From Cellulophaga baltica (GTDB taxonomy: Bacteria; Bacteroidota; Bacteroidia; Flavobacteriales; Flavobacteriaceae), in assembly GCF_018861125.1 (NCBI RefSeq), contig NZ_JAHKQN010000013.1:221160-285159 (forward strand): 64,000 nucleotides of DNA, written 5' to 3'. Below the pieces are notes generated by a model that saw nothing but the letters and a program-made list of their open reading frames with translations, had not been told where the DNA came from and searched no databases. The position numbers and the translations under genes are program-made. This document shows, piece after piece, positions 8,954-20,200 of this stretch. Position 1 is the stretch's first letter. Every line of letters begins with the position of its first letter.

Positions 8954-9607
8954 ATGTTAAAAAAATCGATTACCCTTATTTTAATTGTCATTACCGCATC
9001 ATCTTGTTGGAAAAATAAAAGCCCTGAAAATCTAATCCGATTAAAACAAAAATTTAAATCACAAGTATCCACTTTTGAGAACAAAAAAGAGAACGCTAAT
9101 AAAATTGTAAACTCTGGTTTAGAATCATTATCCTCATTAAAAAGTGCCCTTGAAGACACTAAAAATGAAGATAAAGAATTTGCAAAAGTTTACGGCGATT
9201 GGGAAAAAGTGAATAAAAGAGTAGAAAATCTAAATAAAGAATATGAAGATTTAAAAACAAAAGCTTCAAATCTTTTTTCTGCTATGGAAAAACAAACGAA
9301 TAGTTTGAGTGATGAGACTAGCAAAAAAACACTTTTAAAAGCTATCAATAAAGCTAAAACTAAATACAACGGTACATTAGCAAACACATCTGAAGCAATT
9401 GGAAAACTTCGCCTTTTACATGGTGATGCTGTTGAAGTTGTAAAAGCATTAGAAGTTGCCGCTGCATTAAATTCATTTGATAACATTAATGATCAAATGA
9501 AAAGTATTGAAGGTCGTGTTGACGGTATTATGCAAGAGCTTAATATTGCAGTAGTTGAGAGTAAAAAACTATATGAAAAGAAAATTACAGAGCTTGGCGA
9601 AGAATAA
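8954..9607 (+). CDS. Coiled-coil lipoprotein of unknown function, 217 aa
   Basis: The protein starts with a lipoprotein signal (ITASSCWKNK). The rest is almost entirely charged heptad-like helix, for example VENLNKEYEDLKTKASNLFSA and similar stretches to the C-terminus, with no cysteine other than the lipobox and no recognisable catalytic motif. It is probably a periplasm-facing, membrane-anchored helical protein. I do not recognise the family. It runs in the same direction as the two exported-protein genes that follow, but gaps of about 90 and 135 bases suggest separate transcripts. Confidence 0.65.
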   Translation: MLKKSITLILIVITASSCWKNKSPENLIRLKQKFKSQVSTFENKKENANKIVNSGLESLSSLKSALEDTKNEDKEFAKVYGDWEKVNKRVENLNKEYEDLKTKASNLFSAMEKQTNSLSDETSKKTLLKAINKAKTKYNGTLANTSEAIGKLRLLHGDAVEVVKALEVAAALNSFDNINDQMKSIEGRVDGIMQELNIAVVESKKLYEKKITELGEE

Positions 9608-9696
9608 ATAAATAGCCTTTTCAATATTTTTAACATCACTTTAAAATTTCATTGGCAAGGTATTTGTTACATTTACAAGCAGTTAACAACTAACCT

Positions 9697-10350
9697 ATGA
9701 TGCGGATTATTGGCTTATTACTTTGTTTTTTTGTTTTTGAAGTTGGCTACAGTCAATATGATACTCCAAAAACGCAAACATTAAATATTAAAGGAAAAGA
9801 AGAAACTTCTAACGTAAGTCTTCTTCCTGAAAAAAAGCAAGGTCTGTCATTGAACATGCCCGATTTACTAAAAAAACCCGATCCTCAGAAATTAAAAGAT
9901 TCCTTAGATCCTAAAATATCTATGCTACCTAATAAAGATTTGGTACAAGCTGGTGAAGATTTAGAATTAGATGCTAAAGTAAAAGGGATTTTTGAAGGTA
10001 GTCCAGGAAAGCACTTTCCTGATATGTATTTAGGTGATGTAAAAAGTAGTGGTTCTTTTATTGGTATTGTTTGCCGTGATCATCAATTTGTTGATGGTGA
10101 CCTTATAAAAATAACAGTTAACGGCGTGGAAGTAGAACCTAAAATGTTTTTAACGGGTGCCTTTAAAGGTGTAAATGTTGATTTAAAAGACGGTTTTAAT
10201 CGTGTTGAATTCACTGCCTTGAACGAAGGTTCATCTAGCCCAAACACCGCACAAATAAATGCTTATGATGACAAAGGGAAATTAATATTCGCTAATCAAT
10301 GGACATTATCAGCAGGTTCTGTAGCTACATTTGTCGTAGTTAAAGAATAA
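9697..10350 (+). CDS. Exported protein of unknown function, 217 aa
   Basis: A signal peptide ends near GYSQ (residues 1-20). A low-complexity Lys/Pro-rich segment follows (about 50-85), then a beta-rich C-terminal domain (about 95-217). That domain reads like an immunoglobulin-type or carbohydrate-binding sandwich: GDLIKITVNGVEVEPKMFL, then GFNRVEFTALNEGSSSPNTA. No T9SS tag and no cysteine cluster is visible. I recognise it only as a conserved-looking flavobacterial secreted protein. Start could be either of two adjacent ATGs (9697 or 9700). Confidence 0.6.
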   Translation: MMRIIGLLLCFFVFEVGYSQYDTPKTQTLNIKGKEETSNVSLLPEKKQGLSLNMPDLLKKPDPQKLKDSLDPKISMLPNKDLVQAGEDLELDAKVKGIFEGSPGKHFPDMYLGDVKSSGSFIGIVCRDHQFVDGDLIKITVNGVEVEPKMFLTGAFKGVNVDLKDGFNRVEFTALNEGSSSPNTAQINAYDDKGKLIFANQWTLSAGSVATFVVVKE

Positions 10351-10434
10351 GTAATATTGTAATTTCACAGTAATTAGTTCTTTTAATTACATACTTAAAA
10401 TTAATTAGGTATTAATACACTTCACATTCAATAG

Positions 10435-10462
10435 TTGCATAAACTCTTCTTATATTTAATTT
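10435..10462 (+). promoter_or_regulatory. Candidate promoter of the M14 peptidase gene
   Basis: TTG at 10435-10437 is followed after 17 bases by TTAATTTG (10455-10462), one mismatch from TAnnTTTG. The ATG at 10485 lies about 22 bases beyond. Confidence 0.35.
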
Positions 10463-10484
10463 GACTAACTCTAATTAAATATTC

Positions 10485-13007
10485 ATGATCAAAAGACTAG
10501 TACTGTTATTTTTATTTTGTTCTTTTTCATTATCAGCGCAAGATTACTTTCTAAAAAAATACCAACCCTACAACTCTGACATTCCATCACCAGAAGAATA
10601 CCTTGGTTATGAAATTGGACAACATCAAACAAGACATGATCTTATTGTTTCTTATTTAGAAAAATTAGCTTTATTGTCTGATAGAGCAACCATTCAATAC
10701 TATGGAAAAACTCATGAAGGTCGAAAACTTGTTATTTTAACGGTTACATCTCCTGAAAACTTAGTAAAGTTAGATACGCTGAAAGAAAAACATCTTTTAT
10801 TTACAGACCCTAGCAAAAATGTTAGTAATTATGATGAGATACCTGTTTTTATAAATTTAGCTTATAATGTTCATGGTAATGAGTCTTCAGGATCTGAAGC
10901 CGCATTATTAACAGCGTATACATTAGTAACATCTAATAACCCAGAAATACTAAATTATCTGGAAAATTCGGTAATATTTATTGATCCAACCATAAACCCT
11001 GATGGTCGCGATAGGCATACACAATGGGCCAACAGTTACCAAGGCTCACCTGAAGTAGCTGATAATTATGATGCGGAACATAATGAATACTGGCCTGGTG
11101 GACGTACCAACCATTATTGGTTTGACCTTAATAGAGATTGGCTTTTGGCAATCAATCCTGAAAGTCAAAACAAATTAAAGTGGTACCATGAGTGGTACCC
11201 AAATGTTGTTACTGATTTTCATGAAATGGGAAGCCAAGACACCTATTTTTTTGAACCAATGAAAACAAATGGTTCGTTAGACCCAATAATGCCTAAAGAA
11301 AACTATGAAGGTCTTAATAATTTATTTGCTGACTATTTTGCAAAAGCTTTAGATAGTATTGGTTCTCTATATTTTACAAAAGAAATTTTTGATGGCACGT
11401 ATCCTGGTTATGGTTCTTCTTACCCTGATTTACAAGGTGGTCTAGGACTTTTATTTGAACAAGGTGGCTCAAGAGGGTACAAACAAGAAACTGCATTTGG
11501 TGAGATTACATTCCCTTTTACAATTCGCAATCAATATACATCAAGTATTACCACCGTAAAAGCTGCTGTTGAAAACAAGGCATTAATGCGAAAATATCAG
11601 CAAGATTTTTTCAAGAGTGCCTTAACTAAATCTTCAAACTCAAAAATCGGTGGATATTCTTTTAATGATAATTTTGATCAAAACAGAACAAAAGCTTTTA
11701 TTGATATGCTTTTAAAGCATAAAATTGATATTTATAAATCTGAAAAATCATTTGTTGTACCAACCAAACAGAAACAATACAGAATGGTTCAAACCATGTT
11801 TGAAACCTATGAAAAATATAATGATAGTGTTTATTATGATGCTTCCGCATGGTCATTGGCTAATTTTTACAATATGAAGTATTCCCCTGTAAAATCGGTC
11901 TCATTAAAAGATAAAATCACATCAACTAAAAATTTATATACTGTTGAAGCTATTCAAAAATCTGAATATGCCTATTTGATAAATTGGGATGATTACAATG
12001 CTCCTGCTGTTTTAAATTACCTACAAGAAAATGGACTTGTACTATCAAGCTCATACAAACCCTTTACTGTAAAAACAGGTTCAAAAGGTATTGACTTTGG
12101 TTACGGAACATTAATGTTACCTGTTAAATCACAAAAGAAAAACTCAGAAGAGATCTATCAACTTTTAAAACAAGCACAAGAAAAGTTTCAAGTTCCTATG
12201 ATGGCAGTAAATTCTGGTTATAATTTAAAAGGAATAGATTTAGGAAGCAAGTTGATGGCTCCACTAAAAAAGACCAAAGCGTTTATGCTAATAGGCGATG
12301 GAGTCAATTATACTGAAGCTGGTGAGGTTTGGCATTTATTGGATACGCGCGTGCAGATGCCAATTACAAAAATTCCATTACGTAATTTTAATCGTATCAA
12401 TTTTGATAAATACAATACCCTTGTTATGGTTTCTGGTAGATATAAATTAGGTAGCAAACAACAAAACAAAATTAAAGAATGGGTACAAAAAGGCAATACT
12501 TTAATCACTATAGCTACTGCATCAAAATGGGTAATTGAAAAAAATATTGTAGCTGAAAAATTAATTACTGTAACTAAAGATTCTACCAAAAAAGCAATCA
12601 GGAAACCATTTGCAAATGCATCTGAAAATATTGGAAAAGAAAGCATAGGTGGTATTATTCTAAAAACTGATATAGATACTACTCACCCATTAGCGTTCGG
12701 TTACCATGACGAGACTATTCCTGTTTATAAAAATAATGAAGTTTGGCTAAGCCCTAGTAAAAATGAATACGCTACGGTTTTAAAATATAGCCAAAAACCA
12801 CATATTGATGGTTTTATTACTAATGAAAACCTGACTAAATTTGTGCAACCTTCAGCTTCGTTAATAGTATCAAAACTAGGAAGTGGTCGTGTGGTATTAT
12901 TTGCCGACAATCCTAACTTTAGAGGTTCATGGTATGGAACAAACCGATTGTTTTTAAATGCATTATTTTTAGGTAAATTAATTACAGTACCAGAACCAAG
13001 AGGTTAG
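10485..13007 (+). CDS. M14 family zinc carboxypeptidase, exported, 840 aa
   Basis: A signal peptide (residues 1-19, cut after SLSAQ) precedes an M14 peptidase domain (about 25-370). The zinc ligands are visible as H130-x-x-E133 (VHGNES) and H246 (TDFHEMG). The substrate-binding Arg is in NRDW, and the catalytic Glu is E325 in LLFEQGG. The remaining ~450 residues form a C-terminal region ending in a glutamine-amidotransferase-like fold (about 600-830, for example MVSGRYKLGSKQQNKIKEWV and GSGRVVLFADNPNFRG). It is probably periplasmic or surface-exposed and degrades peptides. It is followed by a strong terminator and convergent with the acylase gene. Confidence 0.85.
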   Translation: MIKRLVLLFLFCSFSLSAQDYFLKKYQPYNSDIPSPEEYLGYEIGQHQTRHDLIVSYLEKLALLSDRATIQYYGKTHEGRKLVILTVTSPENLVKLDTLKEKHLLFTDPSKNVSNYDEIPVFINLAYNVHGNESSGSEAALLTAYTLVTSNNPEILNYLENSVIFIDPTINPDGRDRHTQWANSYQGSPEVADNYDAEHNEYWPGGRTNHYWFDLNRDWLLAINPESQNKLKWYHEWYPNVVTDFHEMGSQDTYFFEPMKTNGSLDPIMPKENYEGLNNLFADYFAKALDSIGSLYFTKEIFDGTYPGYGSSYPDLQGGLGLLFEQGGSRGYKQETAFGEITFPFTIRNQYTSSITTVKAAVENKALMRKYQQDFFKSALTKSSNSKIGGYSFNDNFDQNRTKAFIDMLLKHKIDIYKSEKSFVVPTKQKQYRMVQTMFETYEKYNDSVYYDASAWSLANFYNMKYSPVKSVSLKDKITSTKNLYTVEAIQKSEYAYLINWDDYNAPAVLNYLQENGLVLSSSYKPFTVKTGSKGIDFGYGTLMLPVKSQKKNSEEIYQLLKQAQEKFQVPMMAVNSGYNLKGIDLGSKLMAPLKKTKAFMLIGDGVNYTEAGEVWHLLDTRVQMPITKIPLRNFNRINFDKYNTLVMVSGRYKLGSKQQNKIKEWVQKGNTLITIATASKWVIEKNIVAEKLITVTKDSTKKAIRKPFANASENIGKESIGGIILKTDIDTTHPLAFGYHDETIPVYKNNEVWLSPSKNEYATVLKYSQKPHIDGFITNENLTKFVQPSASLIVSKLGSGRVVLFADNPNFRGSWYGTNRLFLNALFLGKLITVPEPRG

Positions 13008-13013
13008 AACTAT

Positions 13014-13067
13014 AAAAAAAGATAATAAAAGGTTATTTAATTAAATAACCTTTTATTATCTTTTTTT
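13014..13067. terminator. Strong bidirectional terminator
   Basis: An 18-bp stem (13021-13038 with 13043-13060) around loop AATT is flanked by seven A on the left and seven T on the right, so it can stop transcription from both the M14 gene and the convergent acylase gene. Confidence 0.85.
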
Positions 13068-13117
13068 CTCAACAAGTAGATAGATAAATTAAAAAAATCA
13101 CCTTAACTTCTTAACTA

Positions 13118-15302
13118 TTACTTTCTCTCCCCAGGTTTATACGTTTCTTTAGCTCTTTTTAAAACATCACTTTGATAAAAGGGAACATCTTTAAATTGCA
13201 TATTCGCATAACGATTGATTTGATCATTAAAATGTGGCGAATTGGGGTCTCCACTTTGCCCACCGGCCAGCATGGTTTTTGCTCTTACTCTATCTCCAAA
13301 TTCCACTACGGCTACAAAACTATTTCCACGAGTACCGTATATTTTTTTAGTATTGTTATCATAACGTGCTCCATAAGCCGCTAAAGCTCCCCATCTACCC
13401 GATGCAAAACCAATAGGAATACTTGGTAAACTATCATTAAAAGCTTGACGAATATCACCATTTAAACGTTGATACCTATTTACATTTCCCCACGAAGTGT
13501 TCCATGTGCCAAAATCAGCATTTAAAGTTTCAATAACTGACTCAAAAACATGCAAACGTTCTCCTTTTGGTGATTCGTTACCAAAATATAATAGACGTTC
13601 CATATAGCTCAAACCTTTTGGCGCTTTTACCATTTTACTATACATGGTACCATAATAATGTGCCAAAGTCATTGCTACTGAATTTTCTGAAGTTTTAAAA
13701 TCCCATTGCCTTAAAACATCAATAGGTTCTTGTAATTTCACGTTCTTATCTTTATTACTATCGTAAGCTTCAATTAAACCTGGTATCAACCCCTTAAAAG
13801 CTGGCAAGTATGGGTCGTGCGCTAATTCAATAACACTATCAATAGTATAACCAATTCTACCTGTCAACAATTCAATAGCATGAACACCTCTAAAATTCTC
13901 TTGATCTTTTGACATGTAATTTGGATAATTTTCTTTTTTAGGGCTGAATTCTAATGCCGATGTATAAGGTGTCGAGTTACAATTTTGAAGCCATCCATTT
14001 TTAGGATTTAGTAATAGAATATTTTCATCAACCGTATGTAAACCTTGCCAATCTGTTTTTGGGTCACTACCATTTACTGGTTTAGTATAATCAAATAAAG
14101 TATCTCTTTTAGGAATAAAATTTCCGTGGAAATAAGCAATATTACCTTCAGCATCAGCATAAACAGTATTGTTTGATGAATTTGTTCGAATATCCATCAT
14201 TTCTTTAAACTCTTTATATCCTGATTTTTTTGTTCTCACAAAAGATTGCTCCAAGGCTTTTACGGGTTCCCACATCATAGCAGATGCTGTCCATTGCCCG
14301 TCAACAATATGTGTAATTGGCCCGTGGTGTGTTTTATATGTTGGAAGTTTTTTCTCCAGAAGACTATCACCCACTTTATACTTTAAAATTACTTCACCGG
14401 TTTTTACAGGTCGTAATTCTTCACCGTACTGATAAACCAAACTATCTTCTAAGTCTACAATTATTTCTTTAAACTCATCCATTACATCAGTATACGTAGA
14501 GGTGTGCATCCATCCTGTTTTTTCATTGAAACCTTGATAAACAAAAAACTGCCCCCATGTAACTGCTCCGTATGCATTTAAACCCTCATGACTTACCATG
14601 TGAACTTCACCTCTAAAGAAAAATGAGGTATGTGGATTAATCAATAAAATTGGATTTCCCGATTCTGTTAAGTCACCTGAAATGGCAATACCGTTTGAAC
14701 CTTGTGGCTCCGCCATTTCTTCTTTCGTTTTTAATTTTACATCGAGTGCTTCCGGAATTTCAATTCCATTTTCATAAAAGGCTTTTATTTTTTCAATTGA
14801 TATACGTTCAATATCACCACCTATTGAACCTTCACTAAAATACATAGGCATCCAAGGCTCAAAAATGTGTCAGTAATTTTGGTTCTACTTCAGGGTGTGT
14901 TTCTAAATAATAATTTATTCCATCAGCAAAAGCATTACATAATTTTTTCAACCAATCCGGACTATTTTCATAATTCGCAATCGCTTCTTCTTGAGTCATA
15001 AACAATTTAGCTCGTAAATCACTATACAAAGCCTCTTCTCCCTCAACCTCTGCCAACCTACCTGTTGCCCAAATATAATTTTGTTCAACACGATTAAAAT
15101 CATCTTCACATTGTGAATATAACAAGCCAAAAACAGCATCAGCATCAGTCTTTCCATAAATATGAGGCACACCAAAATCATCTCTTATAATTTCTATATT
15201 ATCAACATACTTGGCATATACAGCAGGAATCGATTTTTTGTTCTCTTTCGTTTGGCAACCAAAAAAAGTAATTACAATAACTACTAATAGGGCATTTTTC
15301 AT
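13118..15302 (-). pseudogene. Penicillin acylase family (Ntn hydrolase) gene broken by a one-base frameshift
   Basis: Two leftward frames make one acylase. The upstream part (14859-15302, 147 aa) has a lipoprotein signal (VITFFGC) and the family start RDDFGVPHIYGKTDADA. It stops right after LLTHF. The downstream part (13118-14851, 577 aa) has the autocleavage site GSNG, whose Ser is the nucleophile (about residue 202 of the joined protein), and the rest of the beta chain. Between them, minus-strand bases read CAT TTT TGA. Removing one T from the run of five (A run at 14861-14865) gives THFEPWMPMYFSEG in frame, which is how the family reads here. The joined product would be about 727 aa, a normal length. 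Everything else looks intact, so this is a recent inactivation, a phase-variable tract or a sequencing error. If active, it would be an exported amidase, possibly of acyl-homoserine lactones or peptides. Confidence 0.85.
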
Positions 15303-15413
15303 TAGTGTGGTTTATTATTTGCCTTGAAATTAAAAGACTTCATTATTAAAAGCTAATTTTTAACAAAAAAAACCGACTAAAGCATACAAAGCAATAATCC
15401 AATCAATTTAAAG

Positions 15414-15421
15414 TAACTTTG
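15414..15421 (+). promoter_or_regulatory. Candidate -7 element of the ABC exporter gene
   Basis: TAACTTTG matches TAnnTTTG exactly and sits 33 bases before the ATG at 15454. No TTG is visible at the expected upstream distance. Confidence 0.4.
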
Positions 15422-15453
15422 CTTCAACAAAAAAATTACAATCACTCACAAAC

Positions 15454-17193
15454 ATGGCTGAAAAAAAAGTTAGTATTCTCACCGCATTTAAAACTATTAT
15501 TTGGCCTCGCCGAAATTTAGTTTTCATTGGCCTTTTATTAATAGCTATTAGTAAGGCAGCAAGCTTTGTTGCTCCAATGTCTCTTAAATATTTAATGGAT
15601 GATGTGGTACCCAACAAAGACATTTCATTTTTAAAAACATTAGTGATTGTAGTAGTTATTGCATTTCTAGTACAAGCAATAACCTCCTTTTTACTAACAC
15701 AAGTTTTAAGTATTCAAGCACAATATTTAATATCTGAATTACGAGCGCAAGTACAAAAAAAGGTACTCTCTTTGCCCATAAGCTTTTTTGACAATACAAA
15801 ATCTGGAAGTTTGGTTTCACGTATTATGAGTGATGTTGAAGGTGTTCGCAATTTAATTGGTACTGGTTTAGTTCAACTTGTAGGTGGTAGTATTACTGCT
15901 ATTGTATCTATAGTTTTATTAATAAAAATAAGTCCAGCAATGACATTAATGGCTTTTGCACCATTAATACTTTTTGCTGTTATATCACTTAAAGCTTTTA
16001 AAATAATTCGCCCTGTTTTTAGAGAACGTGGTAAAATTAATGCGGAAGTAAAAGGTAGATTAACTGAAACTTTAAGTGGTGTTCGTGTTATAAAAGGCTT
16101 TAATGCTGAAGAACAAGAAAGCCTGGTTTTTGAAAAAGGTGTTGATCGATTATACAAAAACGTAAAAAAGAGTTTAACCGCTACTGCTATAATGACCAGC
16201 TCATCAATTTTCTTACTTGGTATTGCAACTACTGCAATTATGATGGGTTACGGAGGTTATTTATTAATTATAGAGGAACTTACTATTGGTGAGTATTTAG
16301 AGTTTACATTTTTACTCGCTTTAATGGTTGCGCCTATCGTACAAATGAGTAATGTTGGCAGTCAATTAACAGAAGCATTAGCTGGTTTAGACCGCACAGA
16401 AGAACTAATGAATATGACTCCTGAAGCTGATGAAGAAAACAGAACGATCATGCTGGAAAATATTAAAGGTGATATTGCTTTTAATGATGTTTCGTTTGCT
16501 TACGAGGAAGATAAAGAAGTGTTACATAACATTGATTTTGAAGTAAAATCAGGTTCTGTAGTTGCATTGGTAGGTAGTTCAGGGTCAGGAAAATCTACAA
16601 TTGCTGGTTTGGCAGCTACCTTTTTAGATCCGCAATCAGGAGCAATTACAATTGACGGACAAGATGTATCTAAAGTAAACCTCAACAGTTTCAGAAAAAA
16701 TTTAGGTGTTGTTTTACAAGATGAATTTTTATTTGAAGGAACAATAAGAGCCAATATTTTATTCCCAAGACCTGATGCTAATGAGGAAGATTTGCAAAAT
16801 GCCGTAGTTTCAGCTTATGTAAATGAGTTTACAGATCTTTTTGAAAAAGGCTTAGATACTTTAATTGGTGAGCGCGGCGTAAAACTTTCTGGCGGACAAC
16901 GCCAACGAATTGCTATTGCAAGAGCAATTTTAGCAAACCCTAAAATTTTAATTTTAGATGAAGCAACCTCTAATTTAGATACTGAAAGTGAAACTTTAAT
17001 TCAGAAAAGCTTAGCTACCTTAACAGAAGGAAGAACAACATTTGTAATTGCACACCGATTAAGTACAATTAGAAAAGCCGATCAAATTTTAGTTATTGAA
17101 AACGGGCGCATTGCAGAACAAGGCACACACGACGAGTTGATTGTTAAAGAAGGACGTTATTTTAATTTATTCACCTATCAGGCGAGGATATAA
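15454..17193 (+). CDS. ABC exporter, fused permease and ATPase (MsbA-like), 579 aa
   Basis: Six membrane helices fill residues about 15-310. The ATPase domain follows with all key motifs intact: Walker A GSSGSGKST (about 374-382), Q-loop LQDEF, signature LSGGQRQRIAIARAI, Walker B ILILDEATS and H-loop IAHRLST. The half-transporter size and layout fit a homodimeric type IV exporter such as MsbA or a multidrug exporter. The substrate (lipid A core, lipid or drug) cannot be told from sequence. It is single, divergent from the acylase gene and followed by a terminator. Confidence 0.88.
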   Translation: MAEKKVSILTAFKTIIWPRRNLVFIGLLLIAISKAASFVAPMSLKYLMDDVVPNKDISFLKTLVIVVVIAFLVQAITSFLLTQVLSIQAQYLISELRAQVQKKVLSLPISFFDNTKSGSLVSRIMSDVEGVRNLIGTGLVQLVGGSITAIVSIVLLIKISPAMTLMAFAPLILFAVISLKAFKIIRPVFRERGKINAEVKGRLTETLSGVRVIKGFNAEEQESLVFEKGVDRLYKNVKKSLTATAIMTSSSIFLLGIATTAIMMGYGGYLLIIEELTIGEYLEFTFLLALMVAPIVQMSNVGSQLTEALAGLDRTEELMNMTPEADEENRTIMLENIKGDIAFNDVSFAYEEDKEVLHNIDFEVKSGSVVALVGSSGSGKSTIAGLAATFLDPQSGAITIDGQDVSKVNLNSFRKNLGVVLQDEFLFEGTIRANILFPRPDANEEDLQNAVVSAYVNEFTDLFEKGLDTLIGERGVKLSGGQRQRIAIARAILANPKILILDEATSNLDTESETLIQKSLATLTEGRTTFVIAHRLSTIRKADQILVIENGRIAEQGTHDELIVKEGRYFNLFTYQARI

Positions 17194-17223
17194 AAAAACA
17201 GTTGCTTTTCAGCAACTGTTTTT
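17193..17223. terminator. Terminator between the ABC exporter and the BNR protein gene
   Basis: AACAGTTGCT (17198-17207 region) pairs with AGCAACTGTT (17211-17220) around a TTTC-type loop, with A-run before and T-run after, so it can serve both convergent genes. Confidence 0.8.
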
Positions 17224-17247
17224 AAAATAATTCATTTTCAAAAAAGC

Positions 17248-20200
17248 TCAATTACTTACTAAGAATTTCTCGTAATCATCTAATTTCAATTCATCAAAAC
17301 CTTTAAAGTTCTTCTTTAATTTATATAAGTTATTTTTTGCTTTGTTATAACGCTCAGAAATTACTTTCAAATTATCTAATTCTGAAGCAGATGGCTTATC
17401 GTAACTATTGATTAATTTACTATACAAATCAGTCATTTTTTCACGTAATTGAGGTTCTGCCGATCCCACATAATTATCTCCTGTAGTTATTACCAACGTC
17501 TCCTTCAATTCATTTAACTTCTTCAACATTTTTGTATTATTATCAGTATTCGCTTTTGCTAGCATAGCATCTAGTTCATAAACCATATACGCTAATTCTT
17601 CTGTCATATTATACAAACTCATGATTGTAGAGTTCTTTAAATTTCGATCTGCTTCTGTCAAGGTAGATTTAGGGTCATAAACTAAATCAAAAGTCTGTTC
17701 ATAGGTTTCTTTTCCTTTTGTAAGGACTGCTTTATAAGTTCCTGCCGGTACTTTTGGAGAAGAAAAACCGCCGAATGAAAAGGTTTTACCCTTAGCTACC
17801 TTTGGTTGTTTTCTAGTATATCCCCAATTTACAATATTGATTCCCTTTGATTTACCAGGACCTAATTCTACAATTTTATTGCCCTCCAAATCTTGTATTT
17901 CTAAAGACATTTTCCCAAAAGTATGTCTACTCTTTAAATAATATTTTATTTGAGCGTCCGTGGTTTTATTTTGACCAACGAATTGTGTTTCTGCCCCAAA
18001 ACTTCCTGAAAAACTAGTGTTTTCATTCATTACAGTTGGCTTTGTATCAAAAAAATGTAATGTTTTACCAAGAACATTATTATCTAACTGTCTTAATGGA
18101 GAAATATCATCAATAATAATTACACCTCTACCGTGTGTTCCCATTACCAAATCGTTAGTTTCTTGTTGTAATTCAATATAATGAACCGCTACAGATGGCA
18201 TATTGTTGGTGAATTTCTTCCAATTTAATCCTCCATCTAAAGTTACATAAAGTCCGAACTCCGTTCCTAAGAATAATAAATCGGGGTTTTCATAATCCTC
18301 TTGAATATTTCTTGCAAAACCATATACATCAGGAGTTATTATATTCTTCCATGCCTTCCCGAAATCTGTGGTTTTATATGCATATGTATTTTTATCATTC
18401 ATTGTGTGGCCATCAAAAACAGCATAAGCTGTGCCTTTGTCAAATACACTTGCTTCAATATGATAAGTCCATGTGTTTTTTGGTAAACCTGAAATATTTT
18501 GAGATGTGTTCTCCCAAGATTTTCCTCCATCTTTAGTAACTTGAACGTTACCATCATCTGTTCCAACCCATATAACATTTTCATCAAGTGGCGATTCTGC
18601 TATAGTAAATATTGTAGTATGATTTTCTGCACCAGAATTATCTTTTGAAAGTCCGCCTGAGTTCTCTTGAGTTTGTTTCTTTGGATCATTTGTTGTTAGA
18701 TCTGGAGAAATTACCTTCCAAGTATCTCCCATATCATCTGATTTATGAAGAAACTGACTTCCCATATAAAAGCGATCAGGCACATGTGAACTTAAAGCCA
18801 TTGGAGCATTCCAATTAAAACGAAGCTTGATATCTTCTTCAGTAGTAAGTGGCTGAATAGTTTTAGCTACATTACGGTCAACATCAAAACGCCAAACGTT
18901 CTCTGCTCCTTGCATTTCAGAATAGATTATTTTTTTAGTAGGGTGTTTTAACACTCTGAAACCATCTCCATACCCAACAGAATTCCAATCCCTTGCCTCT
19001 ACTCCTCCTGGTGAAGATGACGGACCATACCACGAACCATTGTCCTGTAATCCACCATAAACATTATAAGGAGTTTCATGGTCAACACTCACATGATAAA
19101 ATTGCGACAACGGTAAATTCTCAACAATTTCCATAGTTGTGCCTCCATCCATTGAACGATAAACCCCTCCATCTGTACCCACATACATAATATCTGAATC
19201 TTTGATGCTAAATGCTATATCGTGAATATCACTATGCATTCTTCCTAATGATTTGAAAGTCTTTCCTCCATCTTTAGAAATAGAACCACTTAAACCACCT
19301 TTAACAATTATATTTTCATCTCTTGGATCAACAACAATTTTTGAGAAATAGAACGGCCTAACCGTAATACCAAAATCATTATTCAGCTGTGTCCAGTTTT
19401 CCCCTGCATCACTACTTCTGTATAGGCCTTTGCGCTCATCTTTTTCTGCTTCAATAACAGTGTATAAAACATTTGAATTAGAAGGTGCCAAAGCAATCCC
19501 TAACCTCCCCAATTGCCCCTCAGGAAATCCTTTATGTATTTTATTCCATGTGGCTCCGCCATCTACAGATTTATACAATGCGCTGTTACTGCCTCCAGAC
19601 TCAAAACTCCAACCAGTACGTCGGAACTCCCACATAGAAGCGTATAATATTTTGGAATTATTAGGATCCATTATTAAATCAGCACAACCAGTTTTAGGGT
19701 TTACGTATAATATTTTCTCCCACGTTTCTCCTGCATCAGAAGATTTATACACACCACGTTCTTCATTATCACCCCATAATGCACCTAACACTGCAACATA
19801 AATCTCTTTAGAGTTTTCTGGATTTACAATTACATTAGAAATTCTTTCAGAATGCTCTAATCCAATTTTTTTCCAATTTGAACCTCCGTCAGTAGATTTA
19901 TAAAGTCCATCGCCTATTGAAACACTGTTACGTGGCCAAGTTTCTCCTGTACCTACATAAATGGTATTATCAGGATCATTTGGGTCTAATGATACTGCGC
20001 CAATAGATTGGCAATAGTCATCAAAAATTGGATTAAAAGTAGTACCTGCATCATTTGATTTCCAAACACCACCACCTGCAGAACCTATATATACAATTCT
20101 ACTATTTGTTGGATGAACCTCAACATCATTAATACGGCCACTCATTAAAGCTGGGCCAATATGCCTTGCGGTTAAATCTCCGAAAATTTCTTTACCGGAA

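Noticed and set aside
13118-14851. 577-residue acylase frame as a complete gene with its own start at 14851
   Set aside because: It lacks a signal peptide and the family N-terminus, both of which stand just upstream in the next frame; a one-base slip explains it better.
14859-14865. Programmed frameshift in the acylase gene
   Set aside because: The T5 tract is short, no slippery heptamer with a downstream pseudoknot is seen, and the family is not known for recoding; kept only as a possible phase-variable tract or error.
15873-16157. 94-codon leftward frame inside the ABC exporter gene
   Set aside because: Contained in a gene with complete ABC motifs; no own features.
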